A stretch of DNA of 64,000 bases from a bacterium (GTDB lineage Bacteria > Gemmatimonadota > Gemmatimonadetes > Longimicrobiales > RSA9), in the NCBI GenBank assembly GCA_003242735.1, contig QGVH01000002.1, positions 1 through 64,000 of the forward strand, written 5' to 3'. A program made the translations under genes and the position numbers. The notes under the pieces were generated by a model. It was not told the origin of the DNA and searched no databases. It worked only from the letters and a program-made list of their open reading frames with translations. Below are positions 36,373 to 44,867 of this stretch, one piece after another. Position 1 is the first letter of the stretch. Each line of letters starts with the position of its first letter.

Positions 36373-36460
36373 CTGCAGTCTCCTGAGCAACCGGGGCGGG
36401 GCGGGGGTGTTCTAGCCGCGGCGAGGCGCGGCTGTCAAGCCACCCGGCAGGGGGCGTGCA

Positions 36461-37915
36461 ATGATGGGCACGGCAGCGGCGGACCGGCGCGCGGTCCTGA
36501 TCGCGCACTCCTACTACCTCCGCTACGACGAGAAGCAGCTCCGGCGCATGAAGCCGTACGCGCCGCTCGCGACGCTCCTCGCCGCTGCGGTGGTGCGCCA
36601 GCACGGCCACGAGGTGCGGCTCTTCGATGCCATGCTCTCCGGCGGGGTCGAGGAGTTCGAAGCCGTGCTCGACGAGGTGCGCCCCGCCATCGTCGGCATC
36701 CTCGAGGACAACTTCAACTTCCTCACCAAGATGTGCACGCTGCGCATGCGGCGTGCGGCGCTGGACATGATCGCGACGGCGCGGTCGCGTGGCTGCCGCG
36801 TGGCGGTGAACGGCTCTGACGCCAGCGACCACCCGCACCTGTACCTCGCCGCCGGCGCGGATGCCGTGATCCTGGGCGAGCCGGAGCTGACGTTCACGGA
36901 GCTGGTGAACGTTTGGACGCGGGACCCGGTCGCGCCGCTGGACGGCATCGCGGGTCTCGCGCTGCCGGCCGCGGCGTCCTCCAGGCACGGCAACGGCGTG
37001 CGCCTCACCGCGCCGCGCCCCGCGATGAGGGATCTGGACGCCCTGCCGCTTCCCGCCTGGGACCTCGTGGATGTCGATGCGTACCGCGCCGCGTGGTACG
37101 GCGCTCACGGCCGGCTGTCGTGGATCATGGCGACCTCGCGCGGCTGCCCCTACGGCTGCAACTGGTGCGCGAAGCCGGTGTTCGGCCGGCGCTACGCGCA
37201 GCGCTCGCCGCGCAACGTCGTCGACGAGATGGCCCGGCTCAAGGATGACGTCGCGCCGGACCACATCTGGTTCGCGGACGACATCTTCGGCCTCACGTCC
37301 GCATGGATCCGGGGGTTCGCGGCCGAGGTCGCGCGGCGCGGCGTACGCACGCCGTTCATGATCCAATCGCGCGTGAACCTGATGACGCCCGCGACCGTCG
37401 AGGCGCTCGCCGCCGCCGGCGCGGAGGAGGTCTGGCTGGGCGTCGAGTCCGGCTCCCAGCGGATCCTGGACGCCATGGAGAAGGGCAGCACGGTCGAGCA
37501 GGCGCGGCGCGCGACGCTCACGCTGCGGGCGCACGGGATCCGGACCGGGTGGTTCACACAGCTCGGTTATCTGGGCGAGGAGTGGGAGGACATCCTGCGG
37601 ACGCGGGACCTGATCCGCGAGCTCCGGCCGGACGAGATCGGAGTCTCGGTGTCCTACCCGCTGCCCGGCACGCGCTTCTACGAGATGGTGCGCGAGCAGA
37701 TCGGCGCCAAGCGCAACTGGGAGCACACCGGCGACCTCGCGATGATGTTCCACGGCACGTTCACCACTGCGTTCTACCGGCGCATCCGCGACCTGCTGCA
37801 CGAGGAGCTGGACGCGCTGCGCGCGGGCGAGGACCTGGCGCCGTTCGACCGTCGCTGGGCCGAGCTGGAAGCGAGCCGCGACCAGTACCGCAACGGAGCG
37901 GGCGCACGTGGCTGA
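36461..37915 (+). CDS. B12-binding domain radical SAM protein (first copy)
   Basis: A 484-aa protein. The N-terminal part (about 30-180) fits a cobalamin-binding domain (APLATLLAAAVVRQHGHEVRLFDA, ILGEPELTFTELV), though the classical DxHxxG motif is not evident. The radical SAM core starts near residue 220 with TSRGCPYGCNWCAKPVFG, whose CxxxCxxC would hold the 4Fe-4S cluster, followed by FADDIFG and GVESGSQRILDAMEKGS. The class includes methyltransferases and ring-forming enzymes. It leads a four-gene run of radical SAM, two methyltransferases and radical SAM; its 3' end overlaps the next gene by eight bases. Confidence 0.88.
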   Translation: MMGTAAADRRAVLIAHSYYLRYDEKQLRRMKPYAPLATLLAAAVVRQHGHEVRLFDAMLSGGVEEFEAVLDEVRPAIVGILEDNFNFLTKMCTLRMRRAALDMIATARSRGCRVAVNGSDASDHPHLYLAAGADAVILGEPELTFTELVNVWTRDPVAPLDGIAGLALPAAASSRHGNGVRLTAPRPAMRDLDALPLPAWDLVDVDAYRAAWYGAHGRLSWIMATSRGCPYGCNWCAKPVFGRRYAQRSPRNVVDEMARLKDDVAPDHIWFADDIFGLTSAWIRGFAAEVARRGVRTPFMIQSRVNLMTPATVEALAAAGAEEVWLGVESGSQRILDAMEKGSTVEQARRATLTLRAHGIRTGWFTQLGYLGEEWEDILRTRDLIRELRPDEIGVSVSYPLPGTRFYEMVREQIGAKRNWEHTGDLAMMFHGTFTTAFYRRIRDLLHEELDALRAGEDLAPFDRRWAELEASRDQYRNGAGARG

Positions 37916-38783
37916 GCTGCGCGAGTCTGTCCGGGCCGCGCCGTATGCGCGGCTACCGGCCGCCGTGGAGGCGTTCGACGCCTCGGCCCCGGCCTTCGAA
38001 GCGCGCTTCGGCGGATGGGCGAGCGTCGCGGCGCAGCGGCGCGCCGTGCAGCGCCTGCTGCTCGATGCGTTCCCGGCGGGCGCCCGGCTGCTCGAGCTGG
38101 GCGGCGGCATCGGCGTGGATGCCGTGTTCCTGGCGGCGCGCGGGAGGCGCGTGCTGCTGACGGATGGTGCGCCGAGCATGGTCGCGGAGGCGGCCGCGAG
38201 GGCCCGGCGCGCCGGGCTCGAGGACCGCATCGAGACCCGCACGCTCCTGCTCGAGGACATGGAGCGGTTCGCGCGCGAGTGGCGCGGAGCAGGCCGCACG
38301 CCGTTCGATGGCGCCTACTCCAACTTCGCGGCGCTCAACTGCGTGCCGGACCTGGCGCCGGTCGCGCGCGGGCTCGCCATGCTCCTGCGCACGGGCGCAC
38401 CGGCGATCCTGGTGCTGTTCGGCCCGCTTCCGCCGGGCGAGATCCTCGTGCAGCTCCTGCGGGGCGATGTCCGTGCGGCGTTCCGCAGACTCTCGCGCGG
38501 CGCCGTGGCCGCGCGTCTCGGCGGGCGCCGTTTCGAGGTGTGGTACCCGTGGCGGCGGCGGGTCGAGCGCGCGTTCGCGCCGTGGTTCCGGCTGCGCCGC
38601 GCGCGTGGTATCGGCGTGTTCGTGCCGCCGAGCGCTGCGGAGCCGTGGATCTCACGCCACTCGCGGCTGCTCGCGGTGCTCGAGGCACTCGATCGCGTGG
38701 CCGCTGCGCCGCTCGCGTGGCTCGGCGACCACGTGGCGTTCTGGTTCGAGCGCACGGCGGCGCCGGCGCCCGAGGAGGCGTGA
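37908..38783 (+). CDS. Class I SAM-dependent methyltransferase
   Basis: A 291-aa protein with motif I RLLELGGGIGVDAVFLAARG, motif II LLTDGAPSMVAEAA, and the acidic/Asn segment AYSNFAALNCVPDL of the Rossmann methyltransferase fold. The C-terminal third (GARRFEVWYPWRRRVERAF-like) may hold the acceptor site. It overlaps the upstream radical SAM gene and is followed after four bases by a second methyltransferase. It may methylate the product of the radical SAM enzymes or a sugar; not deducible. Confidence 0.82.
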   Translation: MAELRESVRAAPYARLPAAVEAFDASAPAFEARFGGWASVAAQRRAVQRLLLDAFPAGARLLELGGGIGVDAVFLAARGRRVLLTDGAPSMVAEAAARARRAGLEDRIETRTLLLEDMERFAREWRGAGRTPFDGAYSNFAALNCVPDLAPVARGLAMLLRTGAPAILVLFGPLPPGEILVQLLRGDVRAAFRRLSRGAVAARLGGRRFEVWYPWRRRVERAFAPWFRLRRARGIGVFVPPSAAEPWISRHSRLLAVLEALDRVAAAPLAWLGDHVAFWFERTAAPAPEEA

Positions 38784-38787
38784 TGCC

Positions 38788-39600
38788 ATGAGCGCGGCAC
38801 CGGACCTCCGACGTTTCCGCGAGGCGTATGCGGCGCACCGCGCCTCGGAGGGCCGCGGCAGCGGCGGCGAGGCGGAGGCGCTGGCGCTGCCGTGGCTGCG
38901 CACCGGGCCGCAGCGGCGGCAGTGGGCGGTGCGCGCGCGCACGTTCGAACGGTTCCTCGACGCGGTCGTCGCGGTGCGCGCGCTCGAGGTCTCGCCGCGT
39001 CCGCTCCGCGTTCTCGACCTCGGCGCGGGCAACGGCTGGCTCTGCTACCGCCTGGCGCGCCTCGGCCACCGCTGCGTCGCCATCGACCTCCGGGACGATG
39101 CGGTGGACGGGCTGCGGGCGGCGGACGCGTACCGAGCCCACCTGCCCGCGATGTTCGGCCGCGTCGCCGCGAGCTTCGAGGCGCTGCCGATCGCGGCTCG
39201 CGTCTTCGACATCGCCGTGTTCAACGCGGCGCTGCATTACGCCCTCGACCTGCGCCGCACACTCGAGGAGGCGGCGCGGGTGGTCGTGGCCGGCGGCCGC
39301 ATCGCGATCCTCGACTCGCCGTTCTATCGCGAGGCCGTGCACGGCGAGGCGATGGTGAGGGAGAAGAGGGCGGAGGCGCGCCTGCGGTTCGGCGCGCGCG
39401 CGGACGTGCTCACCGCGCCGCCGTTCATCGAGTACCTCACCGCGGATCGGCTGGAGGAAGCGTCCAGCGGGCTGGGGTTGCGCTGGCGCCGCCGCCGCGT
39501 GCGCTACCCGCTCGCCTACGAGTTGAGGCCGCTGATCGCACGGCTGCGCCGGCGGCGCCCGCCCTCGCGCTTCGACCTCTGGGAGGCGACGGTCCCATGA
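38788..39600 (+). CDS. Class I SAM-dependent methyltransferase
   Basis: A 270-aa protein starting at the ATG at 38788. Motif I is RVLDLGAGNGWLCYRLARLG, followed by VAIDLRDDAVDGL, the FDIAVFNAALHYA segment and GGRIAILDSPFY. It is the third gene of the radical SAM/methyltransferase block, and its TGA overlaps the ATG of the second radical SAM gene (ATGA). The acceptor is unknown. Confidence 0.83.
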   Translation: MSAAPDLRRFREAYAAHRASEGRGSGGEAEALALPWLRTGPQRRQWAVRARTFERFLDAVVAVRALEVSPRPLRVLDLGAGNGWLCYRLARLGHRCVAIDLRDDAVDGLRAADAYRAHLPAMFGRVAASFEALPIAARVFDIAVFNAALHYALDLRRTLEEAARVVVAGGRIAILDSPFYREAVHGEAMVREKRAEARLRFGARADVLTAPPFIEYLTADRLEEASSGLGLRWRRRRVRYPLAYELRPLIARLRRRRPPSRFDLWEATVP

Positions 39601-41108
39601 TCCTGCTCGTCAACCCGCGGGCCACGCGTCCGAAGAACCGCCGTTTCCCGCTGTCCGTCATGGCGATCGGCGCCGCGCTGCCGGACGGCGTGGCGTGGGA
39701 GATCATCGACGGCAACCGGCCGGGCGTGGATCCGTACGAGGATGCGGTCCACTGGATCGAGGCGCGTTCGGGCACCGCCGACCCCGTGCGCGTCGTCGCG
39801 ATGACGGTGATGCCCGGGCCGCAGCTCGTGAGCGCCGTCCCGCTGGCGCGGCGGCTCAAGCAGCGCTACCCGCGCCTGCCGATCGTGTGGGGCGGTTACT
39901 TCCCGAGCCTCTACCCGACGCCGGTGCTGAACGCGCCCTACGTGGACTACGCGGTGCGCGGGCAGGGCGAATTCACGTTCCGCGAATTGCTCGACGTGCT
40001 CGACGGCAAGCGCGACCCGCGTACGGTGGCGGGGCTCGCGTTCCGCGCGGAGGACGGCACGCCCGTGATCAATCCGGAGCGCAAGTGGGTAGGCCCGGAC
40101 GAGCTGCCGCCTCCGCCCTACGAGAAGATCCCGGTGCACGACTATCTGATGCCGGCGTTCCTGGGCCGCCGCTGCGGCGTCTACCAGGCGTCCATCGGCT
40201 GCCCGTACGGCTGCAACTTCTGCGGCGTGATCTCTGTCTTCGGCAGCCGCGAGAAGTTCGAGTCGCCGGCCCGCACGGCCGCGCACCTGCGCTGGCTCGT
40301 CGAACGGTACGGCATGGACGGCGTGCACTTCTACGACAACAACTTCTTCGTCAAGGAGGACCACGCGCTCGAGCTGTGCGAGCGCATCGAGCCGCTCGGC
40401 CTCTCGTGGTGGTGCGAGGCGCGGATCGACGCGCTGCTCCGCTTCCGGGACACGACGTGGCGCCGGATCGCGCGCGCCGGTTTGCGCATGGTCTTCCTCG
40501 GCGCGGAGTCCGGCTCGGACGAGGTGCTGCGCCGGATGAACAAGAAGCTGACGACGGCGCAGACGCTCGAGATCGCGGCGCGCACCCGCGAGTACGACAT
40601 CATCCCGGAGTTCTCGTTCGTGCTCGGCGGCCCGGATGACCCGGAAGGCGAGATCGAGAGCACGCTCGCGTTCATCCGCAAGCTCAAGTCGGTGAACCCC
40701 GACATGGAGATGATCCTCTACTTCTACACGCCGACGCCGCAGCGGCGGGGGACGTACGGAGGCGTCGACCCGCTGGCCGGCACGCCGGACACGCTCGAGG
40801 AGTGGATCGAGCCGCAGTGGGTCGCGTGGATGACGCACGAGGATCCGGAGACGCCGTGGCTGGACCGCCGGCTCAAGGCGCGGGTCCAGGACTTCGAGTT
40901 GGTGCTGAAGAGTCGCTTCCCGTCGCTGCACGACACGAAGACGGCGTGGTGGGGCAAGGAGCTGGCGCGGCTGCTCGCGATCCGGCGCTGGCGTACCGGC
41001 CGCTACGAGAATCCGCGGCTGCTGCGCGCGGTGCGGCGCTGGGCGCGCACCCCGGACGACCGGCAGGCGTACGGGCACCTCCGTCCGCCGGCCCGCGGGG
41101 CGGCGTGA
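39597..41108 (+). CDS. B12-binding domain radical SAM protein (second copy)
   Basis: A 503-aa protein. The N-terminal B12-binding-like domain spans about 1-160 (VWGGYFPSLYPTPVLN, AVRGQGEFTFRELLD). The radical SAM core has QASIGCPYGCNFCGVISVFG with CxxxCxxC near residues 200-207, FYDNNFFVKED and FLGAESGSDEVLRRMNK. It resembles the BchE/MiaB-like B12 radical SAM superfamily; a closer assignment is not justified. It differs clearly in sequence from the first copy, so it is not a recent duplicate. It closes the four-gene block and converges on the arylsulfotransferase-like gene. Confidence 0.88.
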   Translation: MILLVNPRATRPKNRRFPLSVMAIGAALPDGVAWEIIDGNRPGVDPYEDAVHWIEARSGTADPVRVVAMTVMPGPQLVSAVPLARRLKQRYPRLPIVWGGYFPSLYPTPVLNAPYVDYAVRGQGEFTFRELLDVLDGKRDPRTVAGLAFRAEDGTPVINPERKWVGPDELPPPPYEKIPVHDYLMPAFLGRRCGVYQASIGCPYGCNFCGVISVFGSREKFESPARTAAHLRWLVERYGMDGVHFYDNNFFVKEDHALELCERIEPLGLSWWCEARIDALLRFRDTTWRRIARAGLRMVFLGAESGSDEVLRRMNKKLTTAQTLEIAARTREYDIIPEFSFVLGGPDDPEGEIESTLAFIRKLKSVNPDMEMILYFYTPTPQRRGTYGGVDPLAGTPDTLEEWIEPQWVAWMTHEDPETPWLDRRLKARVQDFELVLKSRFPSLHDTKTAWWGKELARLLAIRRWRTGRYENPRLLRAVRRWARTPDDRQAYGHLRPPARGAA

Positions 41109-41157
41109 GAGGCAGGGGACCCCCATGGACAGCGCCGCGCACGGCGGCATCCAGCCG

Positions 41158-42588
41158 TCACTGTGTCACGATCGTTTCGCCCGCGATGGTCTCCAGCGGC
41201 TCGGCCCGGTACATGACGAACGGGCCGTCCACCACGAGGTGCCACAGCACCTCGCGGTCCGGCGAGACCTCGTAGACCTCGATCGGCCCCGTCGAGCCGT
41301 TGAGGCCCGGGCTCATGCCGAAGCCGACCAGGGTGTTGCCGCTGGGGAGGCGGCGGGCGGAGGAGACGGCGAAGGCGAAGTTGTCGCGCGCGGGGCGCCA
41401 CTCCCACACGGTCTGGGCCACGCCATCCGAGATGTCGTACTCCACAGCTCTCGAGTAGCCGCCCAGGTCGTGCCGGTTGTCGAAGAGCAGGATGCGGTTG
41501 GGCGCGACCTCGGCCGCCGTGTGCTGACCGGTGAACCGGTCGCCGTCCGCGAAGGGGATCGTGGCGCCTGGACCGCCGAGCCGCCATTCGATGGTGCTCC
41601 AATCCGGCGCGATGCTGATGACCTGATTCAACCGACGCAGGCTGAGCAAGATGTTGCCGCGCGGGCCGATGTGCAGCGAGTTGGCGTGGAGCCAGTCGTC
41701 GTCGGTGGACCGATCGGTCCGGTCCACGAACGGGTCGAAGAAGTCGTGCGCGCTCCAGCGCTTCACGGCCCGGTTCGTCCCGGGCACCCACTCCCAGATC
41801 GCCTCACCCGCGATCGAGCGGCCATCGTACTCGCGCCGGTCGAACGCGATGAACAGCACCGTGTTCTGCGGCGTGGTGATCGCATCGTGGTGCTGGTTGC
41901 GGTTCTCCTCGTCCTGCGGCAGCTCGTGGATGACCTCGCCCGCGGGCGTGAGCTCGAGCAGGCCGCGGCCCTTGTCCATCGCGATGAAGTTCCCGTTGGC
42001 GCGGCGCGCGATACCGAAGGGCAGGTCCGCCGTGCGGTAGTACCAGACCACGTTGCCGCTCCCGTCCACGGCCACGTACCCGCCGAACATACCGGGCGTG
42101 TACAGATGGAGCAGTACGAGGGGGGTGCGGAGCGTGCCGGTGGCTGTGAACGAGATGGCCGCGAGCTCGGCGGGCAGCGGGCCGGTTGTGAACTGACCGG
42201 TGAGCGGTGGGCCGGGGCGGCCGTCCGCGGCGATCGGGCGCGCCTCGTACTGGTACGTGCGGCTGGCAATGAGCCGGGCCAGTGGAACCGCGTGCGAGTC
42301 GGCGGGCGCAGCGCTCCGGATCCGCAGCCGTGGTGCACCGGCGGTCCAGTACTCGACTTCCACGGCGGCCGGCGTATCGAGCCGCAGGTGCAGCGTGCGG
42401 AAGATCGGCCCGCCGGGCTCCAGCACCTGCGCGCTCCGGATGCGCGCGCCGCGCGTTTCGGACTCGAAGGGCGAGTCACACGCCGCGCACAGCGCCAGCA
42501 GCGAGAGCGCGATGGCGCCCGCGAGCCTGGTCGGCGCGGCACGCGGCCCGGCCGCGCGCCCGGGCGGGGACACGGGCAGCGGGTTCAT
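41158..42588 (-). CDS. Arylsulfotransferase (AssT)-like lipoprotein
   Basis: A 476-aa protein starting at the ATG at 42588. A lipoprotein signal ends LALCAAC with lipidated Cys37. A small beta domain (about 40-140) is followed by a propeller-like region of repeated strands. Conserved His positions are seen in NQHHDAITT, WLHANSLHI and FTGQHTAAEV, as in the ArylsulfoTrans family that moves sulfate between phenolic compounds in the periplasm. It is divergent from the glycosyltransferase remnant across only 28 bp. It might sulfate the polysaccharide or a small product of the locus; that is speculation. Confidence 0.72.
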   Translation of the reverse strand: MNPLPVSPPGRAAGPRAAPTRLAGAIALSLLALCAACDSPFESETRGARIRSAQVLEPGGPIFRTLHLRLDTPAAVEVEYWTAGAPRLRIRSAAPADSHAVPLARLIASRTYQYEARPIAADGRPGPPLTGQFTTGPLPAELAAISFTATGTLRTPLVLLHLYTPGMFGGYVAVDGSGNVVWYYRTADLPFGIARRANGNFIAMDKGRGLLELTPAGEVIHELPQDEENRNQHHDAITTPQNTVLFIAFDRREYDGRSIAGEAIWEWVPGTNRAVKRWSAHDFFDPFVDRTDRSTDDDWLHANSLHIGPRGNILLSLRRLNQVISIAPDWSTIEWRLGGPGATIPFADGDRFTGQHTAAEVAPNRILLFDNRHDLGGYSRAVEYDISDGVAQTVWEWRPARDNFAFAVSSARRLPSGNTLVGFGMSPGLNGSTGPIEVYEVSPDREVLWHLVVDGPFVMYRAEPLETIAGETIVTQ

Positions 42589-42616
42589 GTGAGCATCCCG
42601 GTCGAGGTGCCGTAAC

Positions 42617-43114
42617 GTGGACGCATTACAGAAACGTCCGAGGCGTCCCGCGGCGGACAGCTCTGCTCCGGGGCCGCACGCCGCGCGGCAGGCGTCCGAT
42701 CCTGCGCTCACCGCGCGCGTCCACCTGCTCGGCCGGCTGTCGCACGAGCGCGTGCAGGATGTGCTCCGCGCCGCGGACTTCCTGGTGCTGGGCAGCCACG
42801 CCGAGGGCAGCGGCTATGCGGTGATCGAGGCGCTCGCGTGCGGTACGACGCCGCTGGTCCCCGACATCCCGTCGTTCCGCCGGATCACGGGCGGCGGATC
42901 GTACGGCGCGCTGTCGCCGCCGGGCGATGCGGCGGCGATGGCGCGCGCGCTCGTGCGTTGGGCCGGCCTCGATCGCGACGCGCTCCGCCGCGCCGCACGC
43001 GCGCACTTCGAGCGCGCGCTGTCGTTCGACGCGGGGGGAAGGGAGCTGCGCGAGGCGTATCGCGCGCTCGTCGCCGCCCGGTCAGGAGTGCATGCCGCCG
43101 GGGGACGCCTATGA
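42617..43114 (+). pseudogene. C-terminal fragment of a GT4 glycosyltransferase
   Basis: The 165-residue frame contains only the donor-binding end of a GT-B glycosyltransferase: VHLLGRLSHERVQDVLRAAD, LGSHAEGSGYAVIEALACG, then a normal C-terminal helix. The acceptor domain and the first half of the donor domain, about 200 residues, are absent. The first 30 residues have no family resemblance. The loss lies next to the start of the divergent sulfotransferase-like gene, suggesting a rearrangement there. It overlaps the next GT4 gene by four bases (ATGA). Confidence 0.72.
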
Positions 43115-44121
43115 AGGTCGCGCTCATCGTGCCCGGCGGAGTGGACCGCAGCGGCACAGAGCGGGTGATCCCGTGCCTGCTGTGGCTGATCGAGCGGCTC
43201 GCGCGTGCGCACGAGGTGCACGTCTTCGCGCTGCAGCAGGAGCCGCGGCGTTCGCGCTATCGACTTCTCGGTGCGGAGGTGCACAACATCGGCGTGCGGC
43301 CGCGCCGGACGCGTGCGCTCGCGGCGATCCTGGCGGAGCACCGCCGCGCGCCGTTCGACGTGCTGCACGCCGTCTGGGGGCCGGGCCCGGGCGTGGTCGC
43401 CGCTGCCGCGGGCAGGCTCACCGGCCGGCCGGTGGTCACCCACCTCACCGGAGGCGATCTCGTGGCACTGCCGGAGATCGGCTACGGCGCCCGCAGCCGC
43501 TGGCAGGGCCGCCTGTGGCTGCGGCTCGCCGTTGCGGGCGCGAGCCGGCTGACGGTGCCGAGCCTCGCCATGCAGCGCGCGGCCGCGGCGCTGCGCGACC
43601 TGGGCATCGTGTTCCGGCTGGACATCGTGGGCGAGGACACGCTGGGCGGTGAGGTCCAGCGATTGGCGAGGACGCTGGGCCTCGACGATGTCGTCGTCTT
43701 CCACGGGTTCCTGCCGCACCGCGAGCTGCGGGCGCTGGTGGAAGCCGCCCACGTGCTGCTGGTCTCCTCGCGGCACGAGGCGGACCCGATGGTGATGCTG
43801 GAGGCCGCCGTGGTTGGCGTGCCGACCGTCGGCACCGCGGTCGGACACATCGGCGACTGGGCGCCCGACGCGGCGATCGTCGTGCCGGTGGGCGATGCCG
43901 CAGCGCTCGCGCACGCCACCGCCGCGCTCCTTGCCGATGAGCCGCGCCGGCTGCGGACCGCAGGCGCGGCCCAGGCCCGGGCACTGGCGGAGGACGCGGA
44001 CTGGACCGCCCGCCGCGTCGTCGAGATCTACCAGGAGCTGACGGATCGGGCGCCGGTGCCGCGCGGCCGGCCCGGGCCGAGGCGCACGGCTCGCGTGCTG
44101 TGCGCGGGTCCGGTCCGCTGA
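43111..44121 (+). CDS. GT4 family glycosyltransferase with an internal gap
   Basis: A 336-aa protein. The N-terminal domain is normal (MKVALIVPGGVDRSGTERV, VTHLTGGDLVALPEIG, ASRLTVPSLAMQRAAAAL). The C-terminal domain resumes abruptly with FRLDIVGEDTLGGEVQRLA and continues to HEADPMVMLEAAVVGVPTVG and a C-terminal helix. Between them (near base 43600) the usual linker and first donor-domain strand, with the VGRLxxxKG-type motif, about 60 residues, are missing while the frame stays open. Activity is doubtful unless the family tolerates this. It is otherwise in operon position with the methyltransferase and amidohydrolase genes. Confidence 0.75.
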   Translation: MKVALIVPGGVDRSGTERVIPCLLWLIERLARAHEVHVFALQQEPRRSRYRLLGAEVHNIGVRPRRTRALAAILAEHRRAPFDVLHAVWGPGPGVVAAAAGRLTGRPVVTHLTGGDLVALPEIGYGARSRWQGRLWLRLAVAGASRLTVPSLAMQRAAAALRDLGIVFRLDIVGEDTLGGEVQRLARTLGLDDVVVFHGFLPHRELRALVEAAHVLLVSSRHEADPMVMLEAAVVGVPTVGTAVGHIGDWAPDAAIVVPVGDAAALAHATAALLADEPRRLRTAGAAQARALAEDADWTARRVVEIYQELTDRAPVPRGRPGPRRTARVLCAGPVR

Positions 44122-44189
44122 TCGCGCATCGGGGCCCGCGAGTCAACGTCTCGGCAGCCGTTCAACGGCTGTCGCCGCCGGGAGGCAGC

Positions 44190-44867
44190 ATGGAGCCCTT
44201 CCCTCTTCCCGCCCGGGACGCCTACCGCCTCTGGGCCCCGTGCTACGAGGTCGAGAACGCCGTCACCGTGCTCGAGGACCGTGCCGCGCGCGACCTCACG
44301 CCGCCGCTCGCGGGCCGTGCGTTGCTCGACGCGGGCTGCGGCACCGGCCGGCGCATCGCGGGCGTGCAGGGCGCGGGCCTCGTCGTCGGCGTGGACCTGG
44401 TGCCCGGGATGCTCGCCACGGGTCGCGCACGCCGCCCGGCCGGCCCGCTGCTCGCCGCCGCGGATGTGACCGCACTGCCGCTCAGAGGAGTTTCCTTCGA
44501 TGTAGTGTGGTGTCGGCTCGTCGCTGGGCACGTGCGTGCGCTGGAGGCCCTGTACCGGGAGCTGGCGCGCGTCGCCCGACCCGGTGCGGCCATCGTGGTC
44601 ACGGACTTCCATCCGGCCGCCAGCCGCGCGGGTCACCGCCGCACGTTCCGCGATGAGCAGGGCAACGTCTGGGCGGTCGAGCACCACGCGCACGACCCGG
44701 AGGACCACGGGCGCGCAGCCGCCGCGGCGGGTCTCGTCCTGGACGCCCGCACCGATGCGGTGGTCGGGCCGGAGGTCCGGCCGTTCTACGAACGCGCGGG
44801 CGCGCTCGACCGCTACGAGGCCCAGCGAGGGCTACCGCTGGTGCTCGCGCTGCGGTTCAGGCGATGA
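44190..44867 (+). CDS. Class I SAM-dependent methyltransferase (UbiE-like)
   Basis: A 225-aa protein whose ATG follows GGGAGGCAG. Motif I is ALLDAGCGTGRRIAGV, motif II LVVGVDLVPGML, motif III FDVVWCRLVAGHV, and the GAAIVVTDFHP strand completes the fold. Its stop overlaps the amidohydrolase start by four bases. It is the third methyltransferase in the locus and lies outside the radical SAM block. The acceptor is unknown. Confidence 0.83.
   Translation: MEPFPLPARDAYRLWAPCYEVENAVTVLEDRAARDLTPPLAGRALLDAGCGTGRRIAGVQGAGLVVGVDLVPGMLATGRARRPAGPLLAAADVTALPLRGVSFDVVWCRLVAGHVRALEALYRELARVARPGAAIVVTDFHPAASRAGHRRTFRDEQGNVWAVEHHAHDPEDHGRAAAAAGLVLDARTDAVVGPEVRPFYERAGALDRYEAQRGLPLVLALRFRR

Noticed and set aside
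36373-42616. A RiPP precursor peptide linked to the radical SAM and HprK-like genes
   Set aside because: The intergenic gaps in this stretch are all under 100 bp and hold no plausible short gene with its own ribosome site.
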